This document shows positions 23,670-34,500 of a stretch of DNA of 64,000 nt, one piece after another (the first letter of the stretch is position 1; each line of letters starts with the position of its first letter). Made by a program: the position numbers and the translations under genes. The stretch comes from Nemania diffusa (Eukaryota > Ascomycota > Sordariomycetes > Xylariales > Xylariaceae): contig JBBPUQ010000007.1 in assembly GCA_038501195.1 (NCBI GenBank), forward strand, positions 3,325,501 to 3,389,500. Reading direction: 5' to 3'. The notes below the pieces were generated by a model. It saw only the letters and a program-made list of their open reading frames with translations. It was not told the origin of the DNA and searched no databases.

Positions 23670-23870
23670 AATATATATAATACTGCAACCGATATTATTT
23701 AATAGCTTTTTTAATTTCACATCAAATAAATCCAGTTACATTTAAATAAATTCTCTATTTAAAACGCATATAATATATATAGTATATGCAAATAGTTGTG
23801 GCGTCGCAAAGCACGGATCCCCCAGGTGAGCTAGGGTAGGCTATCATCAGCTTGTCTGACTACTCTAGAT
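23670..23870. repeat. Left copy of an imperfect direct repeat flanking HET gene and 5S
   Basis: About 200 bp matching 26425-26632 in the same orientation. The best block holds TATTTAATAGCTTTTTTAA (23695-23713), then AATAAA..AGTTACA..TAAA and ATATATAGT. A second block reads CAGGTGAGCTAGGGTAGGCT against CAGGTGAGCAGGGGTGAGCT. Identity by eye is about 75-80 percent over the core, with small gaps. It has no clear LTR ends (no TG..CA limits found). Confidence 0.55.
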
Positions 23871-24012
23871 AGACCTTGGAGAAACAGGCACGTAAGCGCG
23901 GGGTGTTGGGTTTTGGGGCCGGGCCCTTGCGATGTAGTCTTTTGCGGGGATAACTTTTCTTTCCAAATATACAGCATACGATGCGCATTTCCAGCCGCAT
24001 TAATATTGTACT

Positions 24013-26055
24013 ATGAAGGCCGACTCACTTGATAGCAACACGGCTCAGCGCCTCTGCAGCAAGTGTGCAGAATATGATTGGGCCTACATTATCAGCGGGT
24101 ACAAGACTCTAGAAGGTGGCCTGGACCAAGACACCAAATCTCCTAAATCGCCGTCATGGGGAACTACAGACGTTATGGGAGGGTCCTATTATCGACGAAG
24201 ATACTACCCAGGAGTGTTTTGGAAGCGGGACCCCCATCCGAACCAAAACCTAAGACTAACTTTCATATTTCCGCTGTTAAGCTTGGGAGAAATGAATAGT
24301 ACGGCTTCAGCATGTAGCGTGTGTAGCTTTGTTCTTGCATCAGCCTTAACGCCAACGTCCGATCTAGCCAAAACAGTGTTTTGGAGAAGCGAATGGCCAA
24401 AGGACCCGGGCGACTGTCTAGACTGTTACGTGAATATCGGCTCAACTATCATGACTGATATTCATTTCACGCTTCTGGAGAACAATCTTGCTCCCGACCA
24501 GAACAAATTCCGGTACGGAAGGTTGGTGAAACCTGACTGTATTGATTTTCAGACCATCAAGAACTGGTGGGCGAATTGCCGACAGCACTCCAGCCAACAT
24601 TATTCGCAGTCTCAATCAAGCGTTTTCCCCCCTTCGCTACCGGCCGAAGTACGTGCAGCTTTCCGAGTGATTGATGTCAAAAGGAAGATGGTCATTCCTG
24701 CTTCTCCTGATTGTATTTACGTCGCACTCAGCTATGTATGGGGAAAACCAAAACCGGGACGCACATTCCGCCAGTCCTTCCTTGATCCACTGCCAGCCAG
24801 CCTCTCTCAAGCTCAGACTTTGCCACTGAATATGAAGGAAATCCCTAGGACTATCCGGGACGCCATCGATGTCGTCGATAAGCTTGGCGAGCACTACCTA
24901 TGGGTTGATGCGGTATGCATTTTCCAAGATGACCTCAGTCAGAAAATGCAGATGATTGGTATCATGGACAGCATCTATCGTCAGGCTGTCCTCACTATCA
25001 TCGCTGCAGGTGGCGACAACTCCGACTCGGGTCTCGGGGGGTTACAGCCGGGATCGCGAAACTTCGAGCAGGTCATGGGCACGATATGCGACCAGCGCAT
25101 GATCAAGCTGTCTACCAGAGTCGGCACTCTTCTCAACGCCTCGTCCTGGGCAAGCCGTGCATGGACATACCAAGAAGAGCACTTCTCGAAGTTCAAGCTA
25201 ATCTTCGTAGGAGATCGCGCGTTCTATCAATGCCCCAGCGCTGGGGGGTCCGAAGACGTGACAGAGTATGTCCACGCCCATAGGAAGCCTTGGCGAAAAT
25301 TCAACTTCGACTATCCCAACAAGTGGGTTTTTGACGCGGTCCCGAACTACATCACGCATGTCGAGCAATACACTACGCGGCAACTCAGCTTCCCTGATGA
25401 TATCCTCAACGCCTTTACCGGGATCATGCAAGAGTACTCCCGGACGTACCACACCGAATTCTGCTGGGGTCTGCCGAAGCGTAACTTCACGAGTGCTCTG
25501 CTATGGCGAGATAACTGGCATGGCCTCAAAAAATTGAAGCCGCACTTATTGACGACCGACAAGCCAGGACTTCAGCGCCGCTATCCGAGCAGCGACGCAA
25601 CCCCCAAGATCCCTTCGTGGTCGTGGGCTGGATGGGAAGGCCATGTCCACTTACCTTTCCTTTCTGCGCCTGGATATGCTCCAGTGGATATTACTTGGGA
25701 ATGGGAGAGCCCAACCGCCCAGGGAGCACTCTGGGATGACGGAGTCATTGCCTTTACTGCTGAACTCGCCGAACTGGAGCCACACGCCATGGACGTTGAT
25801 CACGGCGCTCTCCGGACTGACGACGGTTCTCTCTGGACGGAGGGCAAGAATGTATTCGTTCTCTTAGCGTCTTTTTCTTTTTCTCGGCCTATGCGCTACG
25901 TCGAAGGCGCCGAGAACGTGGAGTCCAGAACTTGCGTTGTGATGATGTTACAGCCTGCAGAAAACGGTAGGTTTCACCGTAAAGGGCTGATGGTCTGCGA
26001 GGACGCGCAGTGGAACGCTGCTAAGCCGAAGACGCAGGCTATTCATCTAGTTTAG
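24013..26055 (+). CDS. HET-domain protein (heterokaryon incompatibility family)
   Basis: Intronless ORF of 680 aa from an ATG in context CTATGAAG. HET domain (PF06985) at about residues 233-390, with its three usual blocks: YVALSYVWG (about 236), YLWVDAVCIFQDD with the following MDSIYRQAVLTIIAAGG (295-330), and SRAWTYQEEHFS (about 380). The N-terminal 100 residues carry two Cys pairs (LCSKC and CSVCS) that are common in this family. HET proteins act in non-self recognition and cell death or are of unknown role; the fungal genome usually has dozens. A 5S rRNA gene starts only 105 bp past the stop, and the pair sits between direct repeats. No disabling lesion is seen. Confidence 0.93.
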   Translation: MKADSLDSNTAQRLCSKCAEYDWAYIISGYKTLEGGLDQDTKSPKSPSWGTTDVMGGSYYRRRYYPGVFWKRDPHPNQNLRLTFIFPLLSLGEMNSTASACSVCSFVLASALTPTSDLAKTVFWRSEWPKDPGDCLDCYVNIGSTIMTDIHFTLLENNLAPDQNKFRYGRLVKPDCIDFQTIKNWWANCRQHSSQHYSQSQSSVFPPSLPAEVRAAFRVIDVKRKMVIPASPDCIYVALSYVWGKPKPGRTFRQSFLDPLPASLSQAQTLPLNMKEIPRTIRDAIDVVDKLGEHYLWVDAVCIFQDDLSQKMQMIGIMDSIYRQAVLTIIAAGGDNSDSGLGGLQPGSRNFEQVMGTICDQRMIKLSTRVGTLLNASSWASRAWTYQEEHFSKFKLIFVGDRAFYQCPSAGGSEDVTEYVHAHRKPWRKFNFDYPNKWVFDAVPNYITHVEQYTTRQLSFPDDILNAFTGIMQEYSRTYHTEFCWGLPKRNFTSALLWRDNWHGLKKLKPHLLTTDKPGLQRRYPSSDATPKIPSWSWAGWEGHVHLPFLSAPGYAPVDITWEWESPTAQGALWDDGVIAFTAELAELEPHAMDVDHGALRTDDGSLWTEGKNVFVLLASFSFSRPMRYVEGAENVESRTCVVMMLQPAENGRFHRKGLMVCEDAQWNAAKPKTQAIHLV

Positions 26056-26159
26056 TTTAATCGGTATAAAATTACTTCGAAAACATAGAGTAAACGTTAA
26101 AAATATAGCGTAGAACGTGTTTAAAGAAATGCAGATCTCGTCTTGCAAAAAGAGCAAAA

Positions 26160-26278
26160 ACATACAACACCAGGGATTCGCTGGTCGTCACCGACCCAAC
26201 TACTGATCTGGCGGTAACCGGCTTAGCTATGGGGGAGCGGACGGGACCCCGCGTTTTCCGGTTCCTATGGTCGTATGT
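26160..26278 (-). rRNA. 5S rRNA gene (copy 2, closest to consensus)
   Basis: On the minus strand this 119-nt block begins ACATACGACCATAGG and ends GTTGTATG, with helix I pairing. It has the block AGTAGTTGGGTCGGTGACGA and CCAGCGAATCCC, very like the Neurospora crassa 5S sequence. A T5 run follows the 3' end (26155-26159 on the plus strand as A's), the RNA polymerase III stop. The upstream TATA-like element is weaker than in copy 1 (an ATAATCTAT-type sequence near 26300). Confidence 0.93.
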
Positions 26279-26424
26279 GAAAACTCAGGTGAATGTCATA
26301 GATTATGTTTCTTATCATCCGACAGTAAACTGCTTGGCAGCTAACCAATTCAGGTAAATAATGAGTGAAAAAAAGTCAATAGCTAATTTTACAACTTAAT
26401 TCTTTAACGACAATAACATACATA
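26279..26424. other. Short AT-rich spacer
   Basis: Upstream side of the 5S copy 2; nothing else seen. Confidence 0.5.
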
Positions 26425-26632
26425 ATAATGCGACCAACATTATTTAATAGCTTTTTTTAATTGCGCATTAAATAAAATTAGTTACACTAAAATAGTTGTT
26501 CTTATTAAAACATATATAGTGCGTGAAGCACGCGGAGTAAATTTATTTATATACTGTTGCGCACCTATTTACTGGCCAGTGCATAGAACTCTCAGGTGAG
26601 CAGGGGTGAGCTATCCTCAGTTAGATTCTTTT
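26425..26632. repeat. Right copy of the imperfect direct repeat flanking HET gene and 5S
   Basis: Partner of 23670-23870: TATTTAATAGCTTTTTTTAA, then ATTAAATAAA..AGTTACACTAAA and CATATATAGT, ending in CAGGTGAGCAGGGGTGAGCT. The two copies bound a 2.5-kb segment with the HET gene and one 5S gene. Confidence 0.55.
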
Positions 26633-26783
26633 TACGCTATAAATCCAAGGGGCTTTAATCTGTTGAACGGCATTCTGGTTTTTCTTTTAAGTCAAAAGAT
26701 AGAAAAGCATGGCACGAGATTGTATGAAAGACGGGCTTCGAAACCTACACTATTACTTAGCCCTCCCCAGCTAGGTAAGTACC

Positions 26784-27860
26784 TTAGGTACCATCAACTT
26801 TTGGCGATGTCAGTGGGGCTTGGTCCTGACAACTCTTCGTGCTAGTTCCCGCCTCTCGCATGCCCCGAAGCTCAAACTCCATTATCCCTCGACATACAAG
26901 AGAACCTGCAAAGTATCTCGCCAAAGCCGGTACAGCATCTCCCAGTGAGATAAACATTTGGCTTGATAATAGGATGGTTGAGTACACGAGTAGAAAAATG
27001 ACGCCGGCGTTTACAAAAAAGGAAGCTATCATTGAGTGATAAGTCCTTCGTTTAGCTGTCAGCGACATTGGCTTTCCATACATGCATGGTGTAATTTCGT
27101 TCCAAAACAATCTAGACAAATTCCCGCGCCAATTTGTGTGCCGTTTGCGGTTTTCTTTATATTTAAGGCAGAAGGCTCCGAAGTTCATAATATACACTGA
27201 TATAGTGAGAAAAACCCACAGGAAGGGACCGTAGGTTTTAGGGAGCGGCCCGCTAACTAGGGCCATTGAAGATATTGAGATGGACCAAAACGCCAACTGA
27301 TATGCTTGGTAGACCGTGTTCGCGACAGCAAGCCCAGCTAATATATACTCGCATGCCGACACCATAGCCGTGAGCCAGATTGGAGGTACAGCTAGGTTCC
27401 AAGGTCGAAACGTAGGGTCAACACTGCAGCTTAAACGCAGCTCTAAGTCAGAAGTTGTTCCATCGGGGAGACGCAAAGATGGCATCGAAATTCCAGCAAC
27501 AGTGATTAGAAAAGGTCGCCGAAGTGCAAGAACGGCGATCTCGTCTTGCGTGGGTCCGATTAGGAACAATGTAGACGGGAGAAGGCCGAAGATGAGAGAA
27601 ACAACAGCCATCTCAACTTTGATGTATTCTGCCATGCATTTGAGCATGCAATCAGCTAAAAGAACCGCCTTAAAGTTGGGATCGACCTGGTCGGTATAGT
27701 ATGCGTCGCGTTCCAATGTGCAATTATTATCTGTATCCAGAAAGGTCATGCGACCACACAGGGAAGACCGATCAAATCGACCATCGTGAGAAGATACCAG
27801 AGACGTTAGAAACCCAAGTATAAAGATTAAATTAAGGCCACCGTGTCTATAATAGATCAT
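26784..27860 (-). CDS. Fungal multi-pass membrane protein of unknown function
   Basis: Intronless ORF of 358 aa from the ATG at 27860. A hydrophobic N-terminus (residues about 9-23) looks like a signal peptide. A Cys-containing extracellular segment follows (SSLCGRMTFLDTDNNCTLE, about 33-51, and LADCMLKCMAEY, about 69-80). About five or six hydrophobic helices lie between residues 82 and 335 (VVSLIFGLLPSTLFLIG, IWLTAMVSACEYILAGLAVA, YGPFLWVFLTISVYIMNFGAF, ASFFVNAGVIFLLVYSTILL). No catalytic motif was recognised. It points toward the HET gene, with the right direct repeat 150 bp from its stop. Similar orphan membrane proteins are common in fungal accessory regions. Confidence 0.7.
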   Translation of the reverse strand: MIYYRHGGLNLIFILGFLTSLVSSHDGRFDRSSLCGRMTFLDTDNNCTLERDAYYTDQVDPNFKAVLLADCMLKCMAEYIKVEMAVVSLIFGLLPSTLFLIGPTQDEIAVLALRRPFLITVAGISMPSLRLPDGTTSDLELRLSCSVDPTFRPWNLAVPPIWLTAMVSACEYILAGLAVANTVYQAYQLAFWSISISSMALVSGPLPKTYGPFLWVFLTISVYIMNFGAFCLKYKENRKRHTNWRGNLSRLFWNEITPCMYGKPMSLTAKRRTYHSMIASFFVNAGVIFLLVYSTILLSSQMFISLGDAVPALARYFAGSLVCRGIMEFELRGMREAGTSTKSCQDQAPLTSPKVDGT

Positions 27861-30267
27861 TGTGCAAGGTGATCAAGTAATATTTTGATTGAATGAAATA
27901 AGAACCAACATTCATGACAGGTTAAGTAGTAAAAAGTTTTGTAATAAAAAAAGCTCATAAACAGTTTAAAGCGTCAGGGAAGCTTTTATAGTGATTATAA
28001 GAAATTATAAGGCATATGGTTACGGCTCTCAGCCTCTAGGGTAGGTCGGTATGGTTAAGTGTGGGATTTTATAATAAAGAAGACTATTAAAATACAGGTC
28101 AAGATTTTAGCCATAAGCGCCCAACTCAGGGGCGAGCTGAGACGGTTCTGTTTCTATTATAAGAACACGCCTTACCACGAACTTAAGACGCGCCTGCATA
28201 CATACACACTCCTCTAATTTAGTCGCTTCTTTCTAACAAAGACGGCTCTGACTGATGGTAGGGTGTTCTCTAACTCTCTCTCTCCAATGCAGTGTTAAGC
28301 TGGAACTCTTCTTCTTGGGCACAGTAAGTATGAAGTAATTGAATCGAAGGGTTAATTAGGATGTATAATGTGCGCAGAAGTAGGCCATTGTCACTCTGCA
28401 CTCCTTAGAATATCCCATATCAGCTCAAAGCTACTGTGCTACCTCTTACTAAATTAAGCGTGTGGTTGAATGCTGCTCGAGAAGAGTGGAAACCTGGCTA
28501 TAAACAGCGTTCTTTAGCATGCGTAGGCTGTAAAACGAGCAGACAGGATTCAGGGGGGGGTATTTCTAGGTTACACGGCATTTTAAACTTTCAAACACGG
28601 GATTCTGTGCAGGTCGCAAATTAGATGTTGTCAGCCTTCCGGCATCCCCCCTCCCACGCCCCCAAACAAACAAACAACCACTAACGCTTAGAGACCCAGA
28701 TCCAAGTCTTCAAATTGTCCAAGGCATAGTTTTCGCGTAAGTTTATATATATATAATAGTACCAATTAGTACTCTAGGCCAACTATGTTTGGCAAACCAA
28801 TGGCTGTTATGTGCCCCTAGGTGCAGCTATAGGATGACTCCAGTTGCTATTAGCTTTTGCTCCTACGTAGGCATCGTCCAGAGCGCCTAGTGGCTAATAA
28901 TAACGCCCAGCTGCGGACCATACACAGCCCGTTTGTGGCTTTTCTCAACTGGTCTTCGGAGCTATGCAGGGAGCCTGTGGCTTACCTAGAAACTAGCCTA
29001 GTAGTAGCCAAGGCACACAGCTCAAGTGCCTAGGTAGAGACTAAAAAGGCATGGGCTCCAAGGTATAACGAAGTCCATAGGCCTTAGGCTCTTAGCAGCT
29101 CATGGGGGGTTGCAATGATCGATGTACTACTTATATATTACTTACCTATCTGCTCTTTTATGCTCATTCAACAATTTAAATATTTGGCAACTCGGGCGCT
29201 CAACTTGAGCCCAGCCCAACCCATGGGTTGGGCTGCAGCAAGCCTTATCCGTGCCAGAAAAGGCAACAGGTGGGAGTGCGATACGAGGCGAAAAAAAGAA
29301 AAAGGATGCCCAGGGGAGTTCCAGCCAGGTGACATCTTCAGTGGAGCTCACGATAGACCGAACTTGGTATTAAAGCCGTGCTGTATTAATTAATATCAGC
29401 CCGTTCGTTTGGAAGTCGTGAATATTACAGGCGATCTACTTAAGTTATGCTATACAAAACCTTGTTTTACGCAGGTAGATTGTAACAGACGTTGACGGCA
29501 AGGGCTGGCACACACTTGTATGTAGCCTGGCTAGATGAGAACACGATATACATATTTACTTTGCTAATTTATTGGATATTATTTTCTTTTATTCCTGTTA
29601 ACACTATTATATAAGCTCCCGCATTTATATGTGGTAGTCCCTATGTAATAGACTTGTTATTATCGGCGATTTCTATCTCGAAAGCAACCAGAGAGTCTTA
29701 TGTATAAGGAAAAGTATGACAAAACTATTTTATATATACAGAGCGTGATACTGTGTTATCTACTAAGTGAGTGATGAAACGGGACGTGTACATATACGCA
29801 TGCTGTGCTCGAGAGATTCGAACATCCTTACAACACTTCCGAAGACTTCTTGAATAAGTGAAAATCCAACTTTCTTGACCAAAGAGAAGGAACTAGCAGA
29901 TGTGAGTGTGCCTATAATTACGGTATATATATATATATATTTATACCTACTAAACTAAATCAACACAAGCCCCAGTGGTATGCTTACCCGCATTGCAACA
30001 ACTACTAAAATATGCAGTTATGCTCAACCAATCGTGAATTCTCGTACTTAAGATAATACTCGAAAGTGGCGAGTGCTAGAAACGTTATGGAAGAGAAATG
30101 TCTAATGTGTTGCTCTTATTTCTATCTTGATAGTGTGGGGGCGGGGTTCAAGTCTCATGTTGGTTGCATCTCGAGTCACTTTGATACTAGGTCGTATATA
30201 CGCACCTTGGTGTAAAGGCTGCCGCCTGCCCTGTGTCTAGGGCTGAATAAAAAAGTATTAAAATTAC
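27861..30267. other. AT-rich gene-poor tract
   Basis: No gene supported. It includes a (TA)n run at 29924-29941 and short ORFs without motifs (28436-28624, 29115-29393). Confidence 0.5.
29924..29941. repeat. (TA)9 microsatellite
   Basis: Uninterrupted TA repeat visible directly. Confidence 0.9.
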
Positions 30268-30295
30268 TCACCGACCCAACTACTGACCCGGCGGT
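30268..30295 (-). pseudogene. 5S rRNA relic, 3'-side fragment (copy 3a)
   Basis: On the minus strand it reads ACCGCCGGGTCAGTAGTTGG and on to GGTCGGTGA, matching the internal 3' part of copy 2. The terminal 30 nt of 5S (CCAGCGAATCC onward) are missing. Homology stops abruptly at 30295, where copy 2 continues into the 5' half. Confidence 0.75.
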
Positions 30296-31522
30296 CATAA
30301 GACTTGGATTCAGGAGCCATGTTATCTTCTACTTACAATCTTTGCATCAACAGTCGCTAAAGTAGAACGCGGTATATACGTAGAGGCAGATACCGTTTGT
30401 AGACGAACCAATTGATGTCTACTTAGATGGCGCGTAATCAATCGAGGTGGTAAATACAGCAACCCGATGGGGCAGGTCATTAATGACAGAATATGAATAT
30501 TTGTAATCACGTGAAGCGCCACCATGCCAACAACTGATACTAACACAATACCATTCCCCAGCCAACCCAGGGGCAAGGGAGATCCTACTTAGATAATTGT
30601 TACACACGCAAAGTCTGTTGATATAAATGAACAGTGCAACGCGCGCTCCATTGCCTTCCTCCACTTCACCCACTTCTTTCACTCCACATTATTTCATACA
30701 CAAGATACCTTGCTCAATCTACCTATTCATTACCAACATAAACATGGCATCCTCGCTAGGTCTGCCAAACACTAGTTTGGCATCTCACTATCAGGCGATA
30801 GCAAACCATTTTGAGCCATCGGAAAATTTGTTTGCTAACCCAAACATTATTACTAATGCCTTGTTGAAGTTCAAAGAAGATTTGCTCAAGTCTCTTAAAC
30901 AGGTTATCAGAGATGAGCTGCAGGCAGCAGGCTTTCAAAGAAGACCTCACAACAAAGATCGATGCAGTCAACAAATATCTCACAACAAAGATCGATACTT
31001 TAAAGAAATCCCTCAAGATTAATATTGCTGCCCAGTAAGTCAATACCTGTTTAGGATTTAGAAAAAAACTAACTGGCAGAACAGTGGCGTTAATAGCATT
31101 ATACGCGCTATAAACACGTCGAATAATAAGAATATTTCACCTTTTCATTCCGTTCATACAGGTGATCTAATTATCGACTTTCCAACGACTCAGAAGCAAA
31201 TGCATCCCGGATTATCGAAGCGCTTGGGGATCTACATTATGAACCGAAAAGTTTGGAACAGGCGCGGGGTACAGAATAGGTTGACGATGTTTGTGGGAGG
31301 TCAAGGGCCCACCTCGTCCCCCGTGCCCCTTTTCGACGGCCCTTTTGTTGGATAGGTAAAGGGGTTTTGTTTCATGGGTCGAACAGTGAGTTTTACTGGC
31401 GCAAAAAGGGTGGTTAGCGGAAACGATTACGGAAACGGTCACGGATTTCAAGAATAGTCGCAGGAGTAGGACACTCTTTTGAATATGATAGTACTAAGAC
31501 AATCTCGAATCACGTTTTGGTT
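30296..31522. mobile_element. 1.23-kb insertion splitting a 5S gene (unclassified)
   Basis: Lies exactly between two 5S fragments that are in the right order and strand. Relative to copy 2 only about 4 nt are lost at the junction. No terminal inverted repeats, poly-A or clear target duplication were found by eye, and no transposase or reverse transcriptase ORF is present. It carries the small spliced gene above. The insertion interpretation is inference; two independent fragments are possible. Confidence 0.4.
30744..31355 (+). pseudogene. Small spliced coiled-coil gene, probably frameshifted, inside the split 5S
   Basis: Starts at an ATG (30744, ACATGGC context; MASSLGLPNTSLASHYQ). One frame runs to about 30930, after KQVIRDELQAA. 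The coding-like signal then continues one base out of frame as FKEDLTTKIDAVNKYLTTKID, then LKKSLKINIAA, suggesting a one-base insertion near 30921-30932. This block contains an 18-nt direct repeat (CTCACAACAAAGATCGAT, twice). An intron at 31035-31084 (GTAAGT donor, ACTAAC branch, ACAG acceptor) joins to GVNSIIRAINTSN and HSVHTGDLIIDFPTTQKQ. The reading ends at 31355. The NS/R-N, SVHTGDLI-DFP pattern resembles small fungal proteins of unknown role that I cannot name. It could be a decayed gene or a mis-read gene model. Confidence 0.35.
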
Positions 31523-31579
31523 GGCTTAGCTATGGGGGAGTGCGGGACCCCGCGTTCTCCAGATCCTATGGTCGCAGGT
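31523..31579 (-). pseudogene. 5S rRNA relic, 5'-side fragment (copy 3b)
   Basis: On the minus strand it reads ACCTGCGACCATAGGATCTG, then GCGGGGTCCCGCACTCCCCC and ATAGCTAAGCC, matching the 5' half of copy 2. A TATA-like sequence (ACTATAACTAT, about 31602-31612) lies about 23-33 nt upstream, as in a true 5S promoter. Confidence 0.75.
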
Positions 31580-34500
31580 GAAAAAACACTGCGTTTGCAC
31601 AGACTATAACTATACTTTGTAGGTCCTATGCGGTGTCCAGCCAAGTTAGTGTCAGTTGGTTTATTGTCTCGTAGGTCCGTGCTGTGGTTTACTAATCATA
31701 GCCGGCTGATTGGAGCGATGCTAGTAAATCATTCGGCAAGGCCGAAGTATGAACAATAGGATACCTACTGCCTTAGTATTAGCAGAGTTGTCTGATAAAC
31801 ACCGACACATAGCCGGTTTCTAAGATTGCTGTTCGACTTATATCCCGTTTGCTAGGGAATTGTTCACAATACATTCAGCGTTCCTAATAGTGGCGGCTGT
31901 CTAATACTTCAAACCACTGTGCATTTAATCTTAACAGCCACTTCAATCTACAATTCGATTCGAGGTGTAGTATAAGCATTGGTAGTACTTCCAAGTTGTC
32001 TTAAAAGCAGGAGAGTGTTGTCAGCTAGGTTCAATGTATATGAGCTGCCTATGCGTAGGCATGTAAGTCATATAGGCTGGTGACGCTATCGATGGTGTAT
32101 GTAGCTAAGGCGATGAATTGCCTTAACGGCCGTTAGAGATTATCTATCAAAAACACAAGACAAGTCAGTCGCACGCTAGAGCTATCCGGGGCCTTCTATA
32201 AGATCTCGAGTCTTTCGTGTCACTAATAGATAAGGCTGACGTCCTGCTCGGAAGTGGTGGACCGCTCTCCTTTTTTTCTCCGCATGGCGTGGAGTAGAGA
32301 GGGCGGCCGAGATACCAAAAGATTAGATAGGATTAAAGTACGCAGTATCTAGTTCGTAGCCAAGACCGGGGAATATTCCTATTATCTACAATTGATATGC
32401 TGCGATAAAGCGAGATAGCACTTTAGTAGTGCTGGAGTTCTTTCGGCATTCGGATTACAACTTATCTCAGCTCTTACTCAGCTGTTTTCGAGCTTTAGGA
32501 GGGCGCTGTTAGCCCTTTGAATCCTATTAAAGCTAAGCTACAGGCGGGCTAACTGTGCTGCCGCCCAGCCTTTTCGTTACCAATTAGCGCAGCCAATTAC
32601 TGGTCCGATAATTTCCATCTACTTTAAGTAGTGCCGTAATCTTAGTCGTTCTTGGCACCAGATATGTCGTCACCATGCATCGATCGGTTCTGCCCTTGTT
32701 GTCTTCGTTTTTTTTGCCTTGTCTATGCGTACTCACAACAAAACTGCGCTACTTGTAACCGACAACAACCGACCACGAGAATAACATATGGTTGTGGAAA
32801 CAACATAAGACTAGAAAGATTTTCTCCTAAGCTATATAGCTAGACTGCTTAGTAGATGCCTCATATACATGAAGGGTGCGAACGCCAAGCGTTTACTACG
32901 TACAGAATACGGCAGGCAGTCACGCGGTCACCTATTAGGTATAGTTTCTGTGCCCCGAGATCCTATTGTTAAAAATTTAGACGAAAGCTATACAGATAGC
33001 AAGCCACCCGCATACTTATCTTGAATTGGATGGGTTCTAAAACCTAAAACGCTGGTAAGAATAAGGAAACCTACAGGCATATTCAATTCCAGTTTATTCC
33101 GTACAATTGCCATTTAGTAGGAAGACAAGCAAAATTACTCGCCTTACGATTACAGTATCTAGGTAGTCTCAAGCTATGATCGCCGCTAGCATTCTACTGT
33201 AGGAACCTTGAAAACGTGACAAAGAGGCTCTACACATACGGCACTGTATCTAGTGTGCCGCGCTATCCAGCTGATGACGGTGCCCCCATGCGCAACCGTC
33301 TATTACGAATATTGTGTTTCACCAACAGTCTACTCTGTACTTCCCTGTTACTGGCCTTACTTAGGTGGTCCACGTACTGTACAAATGTGTGTGGTACAAG
33401 AATGTCGTGAAGTATAAATATAACTTATAGCCACGCTTTACAAAAGGTCAATACAGTAAATTTCTTGATATTCCTTATCTGTAGATTAATTATATCTCAT
33501 CTTTAGCTTCTCATGTATATCTATCGTATAAATTATCTACTGGTTATCTACGACGTAAAGAGTATCTCTGGGCTATCGACGCCTAAGCAGCGTACGTCAG
33601 CTATAACATTCTGGGCATTGCACTCTAGCACCGAGGAGTCTGGAGTCTGCGCATGTTAGCCACACTCTACCTACATATCTATTAGGTAGTGGTAATACAA
33701 TTGTGCCGTATAGCACTGCGCTACCTTACTTGTGTACGTAATATGACATGACACCCGAGTACCGCGATGACGATCTGTAGGTAGGTAGCTGAGCGCGTGC
33801 ACCAATCGCCTGGAGCGCAACGGCGCCAGTTAGCCGGCTCCGTGTGGGGAGCAGCTTCACACCCTCCAATACCGCTCCCGTTGCCTTTCCCCAGGTGAGA
33901 CCTAGTTAGGAACTGCCCAGAGGTAAGCAGGTTCAAGGTTCCGCCTCGGATGATTTTAATTTCCCCGCAGCAGCGACTTGCTATCTAACGGCTTGATCTT
34001 TGGCGGCCTCGGTCTCGTTTTGTTTCGATTCGACACAATTCCTTGGGAGTCGAAGTAAGAAACACCCAGCTATCGTTACCAAAACACGATGATCAAGATG
34101 CTCGTAGTAGACAATTGGCATTCAATATAGGATCGTCCAAAATGGACGTCTCTGTATCTAGTCGATAGGCGGCCAAGGTCCGCCAGATCGGCTGTCAGCT
34201 TGCCACTGCAAATTTCTTCTCGAAGTGGCGGCTGACATGCGTCGTACCTAAGTAATGTACAGTAGGTACTGCGTACCTACGTACAATCGTGTGGTAGGCA
34301 CTACAAAACAGAACAGAACGATGGAATGCTACCTATGGAATGGGTCGACAAGTGGAAGGTTGCAGGGATATCACCTACAATCTCAGATGCTGCCTAGGTA
34401 CCGTTTACATACTGCAGAAGGATGCACGATTCGTCCTACTGTACCATTCTCATACTTACACTACAGAAGTACCTTCTTACGCTTGTACTGCTATCCTGGT

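Noticed and set aside
29811..29830. tRNA-like T-loop (GATTCGAAC) on the minus strand
   Set aside because: The T-stem does not pair and no acceptor or anticodon arm could be folded around it.
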